64,000 nt of DNA, from assembly GCA_014879845.1 (NCBI GenBank), contig JACSRI010000119.1:26983-90982 (forward strand). The letters are read 5' to 3'. Shown piece by piece: positions 48,154 to 57,125 of the stretch (position 1 is the first letter of the stretch; each line of letters starts with the position of its first letter). The DNA comes from Opitutaceae bacterium (GTDB lineage: Bacteria > Verrucomicrobiota > Verrucomicrobiia > Opitutales > Opitutaceae). The translations under genes were made by a program, and so were the position numbers. The notes under the pieces are model-generated. The model was given only the letters and a program-made list of their open reading frames with translations, ran no database searches and was not told where the DNA came from.

Positions 48154-49278
48154 GTGAAATCAATCGACTCGCAGCATGATGATGTGCGCCTGGCTCACCA
48201 CTGGTTCGCAGCCCGACGGGGTGGTGAACGCACCATGGAAGAGATCGCGTCGTTGTTTCCAGGAGCGCCGGTCTCCACGCTCGTGCTCAATCGCGCGGCG
48301 CTCGGCGGTGACCTCGTTGATCGGCGCTTCACCATTTCGCCGCTCGGCCTGATTGCGCCGCGCTGGGTCGAGCATCGGAAACTCCTGCCCCTCTTTCCGT
48401 GGGCGATTCGGAGGTTGCGCGTGCCGCAAGGCACTCGGTTGTTGGTTTCCAGCGATGCGGCACTGATCAAAGGCATGCCCAGGCCCCCCGGGTGCGTGCA
48501 TGTTTGTTACTGCCACACGCCGCCGCGGTATCTCTGGGATCAGGCCGACGACTATGCCAGACGATCGGCCGGACTCGGTCCCGGCGGGCGGTGGCTTTTT
48601 CGCCGGACTCTCGCCGGTTTGCGCCGATTCGACCTGCGGGCTGCCGCCAACGTCGATCATTTCATCGCGAACTCTGCTACAGTGGCCGACCGGATACGCC
48701 GAACCTACGGCCGCGAGGCGGTGGTCATCCATCCGCCGGTCGCAGTCGACCGATTTGCGCCAACAACCGCGGTGGGGGACTATTACCTGGTCGTGGCGGA
48801 GTTGGTTTCCTACAAGCGCGTCGATCTCGCCGTAGAGGCGTGCTCGCGCTTGGGACGGCGCTTGGTCGTCGTCGGCGACGGGCCTGAACTCGGACGCCTC
48901 AAGGAGGCCGCTGCCCCGTCGGTGGAGTTTCGAGGCCGGCTTGGCGACGCCGAGGTCGCGGCGCTGATGGGCAGCGCGCGTGCCTTCTTGCATCCGCAGA
49001 TGGAAGACTTTGGCATCACCGCGGTGGAAGCCCAGGCTGCCGGCCGACCGGTGATTGCGCTGAGGGCGGGCGGGGCGCTGGAAACGGTCATCGACGGGCG
49101 AACTGGCGTCTTTTTCGACGAGGCATCGGTGGACGGCATGATGGATGCCGTACGGAGGTTTGAGCCGATGGCGGCCAGTTTCGATTCCGATGTCTGCCGG
49201 ACCCATGCGACAACGTTTGCGGCCGCGCGTTTTCGGCGGGAACTCAGCTCTTTGCTCGCGACGCTGGGTGTCCTGTAG
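48154..49278 (+). CDS. GT4 glycosyltransferase, mannosyltransferase-like
   Basis: 374 aa from GTG 48154 (KSIDSQHDDVRLAHHW). The GT-B features are VYCHTPPRYLWDQADDY in the N-terminal domain, ANSATVADRIRRTYGREAVVIHPPV at the hinge and FLHPQMEDFGITAVEAQAAGRPVIA with the E-x7-E-type nucleotide-sugar site. This fits WbaZ/WbdB-type mannosyl transferases of O-antigen loci. It is the last gene of the rightward operon; the next genes face it. Confidence 0.9.
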   Translation: MKSIDSQHDDVRLAHHWFAARRGGERTMEEIASLFPGAPVSTLVLNRAALGGDLVDRRFTISPLGLIAPRWVEHRKLLPLFPWAIRRLRVPQGTRLLVSSDAALIKGMPRPPGCVHVCYCHTPPRYLWDQADDYARRSAGLGPGGRWLFRRTLAGLRRFDLRAAANVDHFIANSATVADRIRRTYGREAVVIHPPVAVDRFAPTTAVGDYYLVVAELVSYKRVDLAVEACSRLGRRLVVVGDGPELGRLKEAAAPSVEFRGRLGDAEVAALMGSARAFLHPQMEDFGITAVEAQAAGRPVIALRAGGALETVIDGRTGVFFDEASVDGMMDAVRRFEPMAASFDSDVCRTHATTFAAARFRRELSSLLATLGVL

Positions 49279-49308
49279 CCGCCGCTCGCGTAGGGTAGTC
49301 CAGACGAC

Positions 49309-50844
49309 TCAATCCGATGGATCCGGTATCGGTGTTGTGGTGCCTGAAGGGCGCCGCGGCCGGACTGGGATCCACGCGATGGCGAGAGCCAGCAAGATCG
49401 ACAGGAACGCCGCGGCGTTTGCGTGCGCGAGGATCCATCGCGTGCCGCGGCCGAACGGACCGGGGGGACGATCCGGTTGAAAGGTCGGTGGCAGCCGGCC
49501 TGCGAGGCGCGTGTCGTGCAGCACCTGCTGCATGAGGTCGAGATCTGGGCTCGGCCAGAACATCCGCGGAACCCCTGCGAATACGGTGGGATCGCCGGTT
49601 GTCTGAAAGGCGGCGGCTCGCATCGCCGGAGCATTGGGCGCATCCCAGCGGGGCCCGATGACCCAACGCCAGGTTTCGGTGGCCACGCCGACCAGTCCAA
49701 CGGTGATGAATACCGCCCACGCGCCGACAATCCAGGCCGTCCGGAGACGGCCGAAGCTCGGCCACGATCGCATCAGGCAGAGGAGGCCCGACAGGGCGCT
49801 TATCGTGAGCAGCATCAGGAAATCGATGTAACGCGAAGGTATCACGGCCGTGAATGCATCCCCCGCTCCCCGGCTCCAGGCCAGTGCGGCCGCCAGCAGC
49901 AGGGCCCAGGTCCCAAGCAGGATTGTCGCCGATTCGCCGGGGCGGAGCGTGTCGGCGCGAGCCAGCCTGATGCCCAGCACCGCAAGGATGGGGGCGATGG
50001 TCGCGAGCGTCGCTACGGGCATGCCGACATGGGGCCACGCGAGTACCCGAAGAGTGGCGACGATCGCCTGGGACGGCGTTCCGGCCTTGAGCGGGTCGTG
50101 TCCCGGTGCGGGCGAGAAGAGAAGCGCGGACACGGCAGCCAATCCAAGCAACATCAACCACGTGCGTCGCGCGGGTCGATCGGCGCCGCGCAGCCGGAGG
50201 AGCAGCCAGAAAAGGAGCGCCGGAAACGCGGTCAGGCCGGCGCCCATCGCCAGCGACGAGAGCCCGGTCAGCAGCCAGCCCACCGCGTGTCTCCATCCAT
50301 CAGGCGGTGCATGGGCGATGAGGGCGAAGCCCGATGTGACCAGGATGATCGAGAACGTCACCTGGCTCTGAAAGCCCCAGAGCACGTTCTCCCAGGCAAG
50401 CAAGGGAAGGAAGATGACGGCCGTCGCAGCAGAGAGCAGCCACTGGTGCGCTCGCGGGATACCGGTGATCAGGAGTCGGGCGACGCACGTGGCCGCCAGG
50501 GCACGCAAGCCCACGCCGACGAGAAGCTGGACCAGGGGATCCCACGCTTGATTGGCGATGAAGAGGCCAAGGTTTAGCGCGCGGGTGAATGCGATCCGGT
50601 GTTCGCTGTGCGGCCGGAAGAGGTCTGAGAACTTGAGGCATCCATCATGCCATTTTGGATACAGGTCACGACCCTCGGATCCCCACTGATCCCAATGGGG
50701 TATGTCGTTTCCCAGCCGTGCCACGAACCACAGTTGGGCGGCAGCGACGAGAAGCCACACGACAAGCAGAGGTCGGATATGCGATCGTGGAGTGCGAACC
50801 GGATCCAAGTGAAGGGCGGCTGATTCGCGGGATGAAGTGGGCAT
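49309..50844 (-). CDS. polytopic membrane protein, GT-C-like, unknown function
   Basis: 511 aa from ATG 50844 (MPTSSRESAALHLDPV) with about ten to twelve hydrophobic helices. The first periplasmic loop carries an acidic and aromatic stretch (GNDIPHWDQWGSEGRDLYPKWHDG), a position where GT-C glycosyltransferases keep their catalytic Asp/Glu. HSEHRIAFTRALNLGLF and WENVLWGFQSQVTFS are conserved-looking. I cannot place it in a family. Its place between glycosyltransferases and the O-antigen-ligase-like gene suggests glycan assembly or decoration. It follows that gene by 33 bp in the same leftward operon. Confidence 0.65.
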   Translation of the reverse strand: MPTSSRESAALHLDPVRTPRSHIRPLLVVWLLVAAAQLWFVARLGNDIPHWDQWGSEGRDLYPKWHDGCLKFSDLFRPHSEHRIAFTRALNLGLFIANQAWDPLVQLLVGVGLRALAATCVARLLITGIPRAHQWLLSAATAVIFLPLLAWENVLWGFQSQVTFSIILVTSGFALIAHAPPDGWRHAVGWLLTGLSSLAMGAGLTAFPALLFWLLLRLRGADRPARRTWLMLLGLAAVSALLFSPAPGHDPLKAGTPSQAIVATLRVLAWPHVGMPVATLATIAPILAVLGIRLARADTLRPGESATILLGTWALLLAAALAWSRGAGDAFTAVIPSRYIDFLMLLTISALSGLLCLMRSWPSFGRLRTAWIVGAWAVFITVGLVGVATETWRWVIGPRWDAPNAPAMRAAAFQTTGDPTVFAGVPRMFWPSPDLDLMQQVLHDTRLAGRLPPTFQPDRPPGPFGRGTRWILAHANAAAFLSILLALAIAWIPVRPRRPSGTTTPIPDPSD

Positions 50845-50877
50845 CGGGAGGTGCGGCGGAAGTCGGGCGCGACCGGG

Positions 50878-53259
50878 TCAAGGCCCGGCCGGAGTCGCGT
50901 CGCCACGAGACGGCCGGGCGAAATACTCGTCCAGAACAGGCACGGGAAAAAGCGGGCGCATCAGGGAGACCAGGGGCGAGACGGGCAACTCGGTTAGGTC
51001 ACTGAGCCGGTCGCCGTCGAGTTGGCGGAACAGGATGCCGTCAGCTGGGCGGTCGACCCGGCGAGTCGCCGTGCCCGGAAACGAGCGCAGAAGGTCGGAG
51101 AACGCCACCTGGCCAGCCGAGCTCACGTGCGTGTCCCACGCGGCGGCGAGATCCGGAGGCACCAAGTCACGCGAAGGAGGGCGGCCCGTTCGCCATGAGT
51201 CGCGTAGGGCCGCGAGCCCCGCGGGCAGAGTGCCGGGCTCGAGATCGAGAGTGCGGTCGTCGATGCAAAGGAGTGCGGCGAATTTTTCGGCGGATAGCGC
51301 GGCACGTGCCGGCGCCTGTTTCTGTTTCCACCACCATCGCCCGAGGGTAGCGATCGATGCATCACCCGCGGCTCCCGGATCCTGGGCGCCGGGCAGCCAG
51401 CCTTTTTCGAGCAGGACAAGGACGCGCGGTCGCAGGGTATCGAGCGGCGGCTCCCGCCATGCGGGCGATGTGATGAAGCCCGGATCGAGCCGGATCTCGC
51501 GAGCAAGAGCGATGGCGGCAGCATCTTCTTGTCCGAGCGCGATGCGCGTCATCGCTGTGGCAAACCCAAGGCCGGTCCTGCGCGGCTGGATTGCTGCGGC
51601 GCGCGTCAGGTATTCGGCCGCATCTGCGGGGTGGCCCCCCATGAGTGCCAGCCACCCCAGGTTCAGCCACGGATGATCTTGCGCCGGCGCTGCGAGGAGC
51701 GAGCGCTCCCAGGCCGCCCGTGCTTCGGCGCGCAGGGCCGCGGCCGTTTCCGGAGGCAGGTGGGCGGCGATCCCGGCGAGCGCGCGGGCGAGGTGATTCT
51801 GGTAGTAGGGTTGCCACGGCGCGGCGTCGGCGGCGGTGCGGAGTCCCTTGAGGAAGCCGTTGGCGTCGCCGATGTCCTTGGCGTGCCATGCGCTCGCGAA
51901 TGTGGCGCGCGCCTGCCACGAACCGATCAGGAAAAACGCGCCGACCAGCGGCGTGACCGCGAAGACGAGCGCGGACTTTCGGGCGGGAGCGGAGTTGACT
52001 TTGACCTCCGAACACGACTCGGCAACGAGGACTGCGACCGCCAGCGCGAGCACGGCCGGAAAGATCGGTGCATCGAGTTGGTAGTCGGTCAGCCACAGGC
52101 CTCCGTAGCCGCCCAGCAGGCCGAGTGCGGCGACGCCGGTGGGCGAAATCGTGCGGCGGGCCCGCCAGAGGCTCAGCATGAGCTTCCCGCCGGCGACGAC
52201 GAGCGCGAGCAGGCCAAGGGTGCCTGTGTCGACCCACCACTGGATCGGACCGCAGTGCAGTTGAAAGGAGTTCTCCAGGCTGCCTGGCAGGTCGACGCGG
52301 TGTCCGGGATAATGATACGGCGTCGCGCCCGGGCCGATGCCGGCGACGGGATGCGCCTTGGCGATGGCGATGCCGGTGAGGATGAACCCGAGGCGCTGCT
52401 GCTCGCTGGCTCCGAGCGTCAGCGCGCCCGCCGGATCGATGATGAGTTGGCGCAACCGCGGGTTGGCCATGAACGCCACCGCGAGGAGCAGGAGCATCGA
52501 GGCAAATCCGAGCGCGAGCGCACGCCCGGAAAGTCGGCTGCGAAGGATCGCCGCCAGTGCCGTGAGTGCGGCGCCGGTGGCGAGCCCGAGGACCGCGCCG
52601 CGGCTGCCGGCGCTCACGAGCAGCGCCAGTCCGAGCATCGCGGATACGCTCCAGGCTGCACGAGCGATTCCTCTCTCACGCCACGTCAGCAGCACCGCGA
52701 TCGGCAGCAGGAGCAGCGCGAGTCCGCCGGTGTAGTTCCAGTGGCCCAGGGGGTGCGGGTTGCGCTGGGTGAGAAACCAGGCGAAAACGTTTGAGTCGGG
52801 TGCGTGCGCCAGCCAGCGGATCAGGCTTGTCGTGGCGACGAGGGCGAGCGCGGCTCCGGCCAGGCGCGCGCCGGTAAGTTGCTGCCTGGGGGAGGCGCAC
52901 CGCCAAGCCCGGGCAAGGAATGGGATCAAGAGCAGCGGGGTGGCCAGCACGAGGGCCGCTTCAAAGGCGACGTGGCGGTGCGCGCTTGCGACGATCGAGA
53001 CGCCGAGTGCGGCGACGAGCGGCAGGGCGATCGTCCAGCCCACACGCAAGCCGGCATCTCCGCGTGCCGTGCTCCACGCGCACCAACCCCACGGCGCCAG
53101 CATCGCGGCCTGCACGTAGAACGCCCAGGGCCATGTGTAAATCCGCGTCGCGCCGTCCGGCGCGAGCGTCGCCGCGATGATGATGAGCGCTGGAAGTCCG
53201 AGCAGGACGACCCCGATCGGTCGATCCCAGCGCGGCAGGGGGGATGTGTTTTCGGTCAC
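50878..53259 (-). CDS. O-antigen ligase/polymerase-like protein with long TPR-like tail
   Basis: 793 aa from GTG 53259 (TENTSPLPRWDRPIGV). About twelve membrane helices are followed by a soluble part from about residue 445. The family region is NPHPLGHWNYTGGLALLLLP, LLVSAGSRGAVLGL and HPVAGIGPGATPYHYPGH; the Arg in SRG and the GxGPG stretch are typical of Wzy_C/WaaL enzymes. The soluble tail has repeat-like helices (WLALMGGHPADAAEYLTRAAAIQP). It should join a lipid-linked polysaccharide to its carrier or polymerise it at the periplasmic face. The initiating sugar transferase is 12 bp upstream. Confidence 0.85.
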   Translation of the reverse strand: MTENTSPLPRWDRPIGVVLLGLPALIIIAATLAPDGATRIYTWPWAFYVQAAMLAPWGWCAWSTARGDAGLRVGWTIALPLVAALGVSIVASAHRHVAFEAALVLATPLLLIPFLARAWRCASPRQQLTGARLAGAALALVATTSLIRWLAHAPDSNVFAWFLTQRNPHPLGHWNYTGGLALLLLPIAVLLTWRERGIARAAWSVSAMLGLALLVSAGSRGAVLGLATGAALTALAAILRSRLSGRALALGFASMLLLLAVAFMANPRLRQLIIDPAGALTLGASEQQRLGFILTGIAIAKAHPVAGIGPGATPYHYPGHRVDLPGSLENSFQLHCGPIQWWVDTGTLGLLALVVAGGKLMLSLWRARRTISPTGVAALGLLGGYGGLWLTDYQLDAPIFPAVLALAVAVLVAESCSEVKVNSAPARKSALVFAVTPLVGAFFLIGSWQARATFASAWHAKDIGDANGFLKGLRTAADAAPWQPYYQNHLARALAGIAAHLPPETAAALRAEARAAWERSLLAAPAQDHPWLNLGWLALMGGHPADAAEYLTRAAAIQPRRTGLGFATAMTRIALGQEDAAAIALAREIRLDPGFITSPAWREPPLDTLRPRVLVLLEKGWLPGAQDPGAAGDASIATLGRWWWKQKQAPARAALSAEKFAALLCIDDRTLDLEPGTLPAGLAALRDSWRTGRPPSRDLVPPDLAAAWDTHVSSAGQVAFSDLLRSFPGTATRRVDRPADGILFRQLDGDRLSDLTELPVSPLVSLMRPLFPVPVLDEYFARPSRGDATPAGP

Positions 53260-53271
53260 GAGGAGATCGGA

Positions 53272-54738
53272 TTATTCCGGCGCCCGCCAGTGGAGCAGGG
53301 TGAACAACATGATCTGCAGGTCGAAGAGCAGCGACCAGTTTTCGATGTAGTGGATATCCAGTTGCAGGCGGCGCTCGAGGTCGGAATCACCGCGGCAGCC
53401 GCGCACCTGGGCCCAGCCGGTCATGCCGGGCTTCACGAGGTGGCGCGGCAGGTAGTGGGCGATCTTTCGCGACAGCGAATCCACGTGGTACGGACGCTCC
53501 GGCCGCGGGCCGACCAGGCTCATGTCGCCACAGAGCACGTTCCAGAACTGGGGCATCTCATCGATGTTCCAGCGCCGCAGGATGCGGCCGATGCGCAGCA
53601 CGCGCGGATCATCGACGGTCGTGCTCTGGCGGGCGTTGTCCTCGCGCTCGGCGCCGACGCGCATCGTGCGCAGCTTGAGCATGGTGAACGGCCGATGATT
53701 GGCTCCGATGCGCGTCTGGCGAAAGAGCACGGGCCCGGGCGACTCGCGGCGCACGAGCAGCGCACCGGCCAGCATGAGCGGCAGACCCACGGCGAGACCC
53801 ACGAGCGCTCCCGCGATGTCGATCGCGCGCTTCATCGCCCGATTGAAAAGCGAACGGATGGCCAGCTGGCCTACGCCGAGGATGGGTATGCCCCCATACG
53901 ATTCGAGTTGGAGGTTCGACACGAACAACTCAAACGCCGATGGGATGATCTTCCACTCCACGTAGCGGCGCTCGCAGGCTTCCATCGTGGCGGCCAGCAC
54001 GTCGCGCGGAATGTCGAGCGTGGCCGTCACGACGATGTCGATCTGGTGACGTTCAAGGACGGCGGAGATCTGGTCGAACGGTCCCAGGTGGCGCGCGCGG
54101 GGGATGCCGGCGCGCTCGGGATCTTCACCCGGCAGCGAGACAAAACCCGCGATCTGGAACGGGTGGGCCGCGCTGCCCGCGACCTCGATGGCGAACTCCA
54201 GCGCGCGTGTCTCGCAGCCGAGGATCAGGACGCGGCGCTTCACGCGCTCGAGCAGGCGCGTGCGCGTCAGCAGTGCGTAGAATCCGGTGCGCCAGACATA
54301 GAGAAACAGCAGTGTCGTGCCGAACGCCACAAGTGCGAGCAGTCGCGAGATCGGCGGGTCGAACTTGATCGCGAGCGACAGGCCGAGGTAGGCGGCGAGC
54401 CAGAATGCCATGCCCTTGAGGATCAGGTTCAGGCTGTAGTCGCGGCGCAGCAGCAGGCGCGGGTCGTAGAGCCTGAGATAGGCGAAGGTCACGACGAGCA
54501 GCACGATGCCGAGTTGCAGAATGGGCAGGTAACGCGGAAGCGTCGCATCGGGCACGCGTATGCCGAGGTCAGCGATCGGCGTGTGAAAACGCATCATGTA
54601 GCCGGCGACCAGTCCTCCTCCTGCGCACACAAGGTCTCCCATGAGCAGAGCCGACGGAAGGATCACCTCGCGCAGGCGATGCGTGCTGGCTGCGCAGACG
54701 GACGAGGGATTCGGATCCTGGGGCGGGGACGTCGCCAT
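53272..54738 (-). CDS. polyprenyl-phosphate sugar-phosphate transferase (WbaP/WcaJ family)
   Basis: 488 aa from ATG 54738 (MATSPPQDPNPSSVCA). Four N-terminal helices and a CoA-binding-like Rossmann domain (RRVLILGCETRALEFAIE) precede a fifth helix and the catalytic domain. The catalytic domain has FTMLKLRTMRVGAE, RRWNIDEMPQFWNVLCGDMS and LVGPRPERPYHV, the diagnostic bacterial sugar-transferase motifs. The enzyme loads the first sugar phosphate, usually glucose or galactose, on undecaprenyl phosphate and so starts the polysaccharide. It heads the leftward operon and is divergent from 54855. Confidence 0.94.
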   Translation of the reverse strand: MATSPPQDPNPSSVCAASTHRLREVILPSALLMGDLVCAGGGLVAGYMMRFHTPIADLGIRVPDATLPRYLPILQLGIVLLVVTFAYLRLYDPRLLLRRDYSLNLILKGMAFWLAAYLGLSLAIKFDPPISRLLALVAFGTTLLFLYVWRTGFYALLTRTRLLERVKRRVLILGCETRALEFAIEVAGSAAHPFQIAGFVSLPGEDPERAGIPRARHLGPFDQISAVLERHQIDIVVTATLDIPRDVLAATMEACERRYVEWKIIPSAFELFVSNLQLESYGGIPILGVGQLAIRSLFNRAMKRAIDIAGALVGLAVGLPLMLAGALLVRRESPGPVLFRQTRIGANHRPFTMLKLRTMRVGAEREDNARQSTTVDDPRVLRIGRILRRWNIDEMPQFWNVLCGDMSLVGPRPERPYHVDSLSRKIAHYLPRHLVKPGMTGWAQVRGCRGDSDLERRLQLDIHYIENWSLLFDLQIMLFTLLHWRAPE

Positions 54739-54854
54739 GGGAGGGTGGTGCAGGCAAGGGAGACGGCTCCGCGAGGCGAAGACAAATGCGAAGGGTGCTG
54801 GGCCGAGGTCGTTGCGCCTCGGAGTTTTGTGTAGCCTCGGCCCGCCTCGGCGTG

Positions 54855-55604
54855 ATGAATCCCGGTGTGGCGTTCCGCATTCCCAGGCTCAAGGTGTGGC
54901 AGTGGCTCGTGCTCGCGGTGCTCGCGCTCGGCGCGGCGGCGGCCGGGTGGTTTGTGCTGCGCCGGGTCGACTGGGTCGCGGTGCTCGCGCCGATCAAGGA
55001 CCGTCCGGTGCTCTTCTTCTCGGCCCTGGCCGTGCTCCCGGCGGTCGGGGCCCCGATGTCGCCGTTTTATGTGGCCGCCGGTGCGACGTATCCGCTCTCG
55101 ATCGCGATCGGCGGCACGGTGCTCGCGATGAGCGCGAATATCGCGCTCTCCTACCTGCTCGCCCGCGGGGTGCTGCATCCCGTGGTCGAGCGCCTGGCGC
55201 GCCGCTTTGGTTATGCGATTCCGCAGATCCCGGAGAAACACCGCTGGATGGCGACGCTGCTCATCCGCATCACGCCGGGCCCGCCCTTCTGCATGCAGCA
55301 TTACCTGCTGGCGCTAGGCCGGGTGCCGTTTGGCATCTACTTGGCCGTGTCGGTCCCCGTGTGCGGTTTGATGGCGTCGGCGTTTGTCGCGGCGAGCGCG
55401 GGCGCGAAGTCCAGCCTCGCGACCGGAAGCCTCACGCAGGTGATCGTGGGCGTGATCGTGCTCGTCGCGATCGTGGTCGGGATCCGCGCATTGCGCCGCC
55501 ACCTGCAGCGACGCGCACACATGAAGGTCAGTGAACACGGCGAGATCGAGGCGGACGACTCCCGCGACGACCTCGACGACAAGCACAACCCGCCGAAGGC
55601 CTGA
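54855..55604 (+). CDS. TVP38/TMEM64-family (VTT domain) membrane protein
   Basis: 249 aa from ATG 54855 (MNPGVAFRIPRLKVWQ); a start at 54786 adds an unlikely Arg-rich head. Five or six helices are present with the family core ALAVLPAVGAPMSPFYVAAGATYP and LLIRITPGPPFCMQHYLLALG, the latter matching the RxxPxxP motif of DedA/TVP38 relatives. A basic then acidic cytoplasmic tail ends it. DedA-superfamily proteins move undecaprenyl phosphate or lipids; for this member the cargo is unknown. It is 13 bp upstream of xseA. Confidence 0.85.
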   Translation: MNPGVAFRIPRLKVWQWLVLAVLALGAAAAGWFVLRRVDWVAVLAPIKDRPVLFFSALAVLPAVGAPMSPFYVAAGATYPLSIAIGGTVLAMSANIALSYLLARGVLHPVVERLARRFGYAIPQIPEKHRWMATLLIRITPGPPFCMQHYLLALGRVPFGIYLAVSVPVCGLMASAFVAASAGAKSSLATGSLTQVIVGVIVLVAIVVGIRALRRHLQRRAHMKVSEHGEIEADDSRDDLDDKHNPPKA

Positions 55605-55617
55605 TCCAGCCGCTCCC

Positions 55618-57045
55618 GTGGCCCGTTCGAACTACTCGATCCGCGAATCCCGCCCGCGCCTCGTGCGCGAGGAGGATGGTGGCGCCGCCGTGGAGTCGGT
55701 CGCCTCACTCACGCGCCGGATCAAGGCACTGCTCGAGGGCGGCATCACGCCCTGCTGGGTGCGCGGCGAGGTGTCGAATGTGCGGCACCAGGCCAGCGGC
55801 CACGTGTATTTCTCCCTCAAGGACGCGGAGAGCCAGATCAGCTGCGTGATGTTCCGCGGGGACGTGGCGCGCAGCGGTGTCGGCGACCTGCTGCGCGACG
55901 GCGCGCAGCTCATCGTGTTCGGCGAGATCAGTGTCTACGAGCCGCGTGGCAACTACCAGCTGCTCATCCGCGCCGCGATCGACGACGGCCGGGGCCGGCT
56001 GCAGCAGGAGTTTGAGCGACTGAAGGCGCGCCTCGCCGAGGAGGGTCTGTTTGATCCGGCCCGCAAGAAATCCCTGCCGCCGATGCCGCGCACGGTGGGA
56101 TTCATCACGTCGCCGACCGGCGCGGCCGTCCAGGACTTCATCCGGATCCTCAAGCGCCGCCAGTGGCGCGGGCGCCTCGTGGTGCTCCCGGCCAAGGTGC
56201 AGGGCGAGGGTGCCGCGGCTGAGCTGTATGCGCAGCTCGAACTCGCGCACGAACTCGCCGAGTCGCCGGCGGGCCCGCACTTCGACCTGCTCGTGATCGG
56301 GCGGGGCGGCGGCAGCCTCGAGGACCTCTGGGCCTTCAATGAGGAGCCCCTCGTGCGTGCCGTGGCCGGATCGCGGATACCGATCGTCTCGGCCGTGGGA
56401 CACGAGATCGACTTCACGCTGTGCGACTTCGCGGCCGACGTGCGCGCCGAGACGCCGAGCGCCGCGGCCGAGTTGATCAGCAGTGGTTTCCTCGCCGTGA
56501 TCGAGCGCTTGCGCCAGGCCTGGGACGGACTGGACGGCACGGCGGACGAGACGATCCGCCGGCTCCGGGACCAGGTGGAGATCTCCCGCGGACGCCTCGC
56601 GACGGTCTCGCCGCGGGCGCGGCTCGAGCGCGCGTTGCTTCAGCTCGACGATGTGGCCAACCGCCTCGGCCACGCGATCGAAGTCGACCTGCACCGGCGC
56701 GAGCGGCGTGTCGTGGAGGCGGCTGGTCGGATGGCGGCGGTCGCGCCGGAGCGTCGGCTCGAGCGGCTCGGTGAGCGGTTTCGCGCCGTGGCGACGCGCT
56801 TTGTCCGCGAGGGCGACCTCGCGCTCGCGGCCAAGCGCGACAGACTCGAGACTCTCGCCGCGCGCCTGGCGCAGCTCGATCCCGACGCGGTGCTTCGCCG
56901 CGGCTACACGATCGTGCGCGATCAGGACGGGCGCCCGGTCCCGGCCCGGGCGGGCCTGGCGGAAGGGCAGTCCGTGCGCGTGCAGTTCTCCGACGGCGAG
57001 GCCGCCATGCGTGTGGACCAGCCTCGGGCGGGTCCCGGCGCGTAA
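55618..57045 (+). CDS. xseA: exodeoxyribonuclease VII large subunit
   Basis: 475 aa from a GTG at 55618 (ARSNYSIRESRPRLVR), chosen because the protein then begins shortly before the OB fold. The nucleic-acid-binding OB domain holds CWVRGEVSNVRHQASGHVYFSLKD. The catalytic part shows GFITSPTGAAVQDF, VIGRGGGSLEDLWAFNEE and SAVGHEIDFTLCDFAADVRAETPSAAAEL. A long coiled-coil segment and C-terminal DPDAVLRRGYTIV complete it. The enzyme degrades single-stranded DNA as a complex with XseB; no xseB follows. It is 80 bp before tamB. Confidence 0.96.
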   Translation: MARSNYSIRESRPRLVREEDGGAAVESVASLTRRIKALLEGGITPCWVRGEVSNVRHQASGHVYFSLKDAESQISCVMFRGDVARSGVGDLLRDGAQLIVFGEISVYEPRGNYQLLIRAAIDDGRGRLQQEFERLKARLAEEGLFDPARKKSLPPMPRTVGFITSPTGAAVQDFIRILKRRQWRGRLVVLPAKVQGEGAAAELYAQLELAHELAESPAGPHFDLLVIGRGGGSLEDLWAFNEEPLVRAVAGSRIPIVSAVGHEIDFTLCDFAADVRAETPSAAAELISSGFLAVIERLRQAWDGLDGTADETIRRLRDQVEISRGRLATVSPRARLERALLQLDDVANRLGHAIEVDLHRRERRVVEAAGRMAAVAPERRLERLGERFRAVATRFVREGDLALAAKRDRLETLAARLAQLDPDAVLRRGYTIVRDQDGRPVPARAGLAEGQSVRVQFSDGEAAMRVDQPRAGPGA

Positions 57046-57125
57046 CGGGGGCACACGGCTTTCGTGGAACGTTCGGCGAACCGGCTGGTCGGCGACGCTG
57101 CCGCTTGCTTGTGTCGCACCGCACC

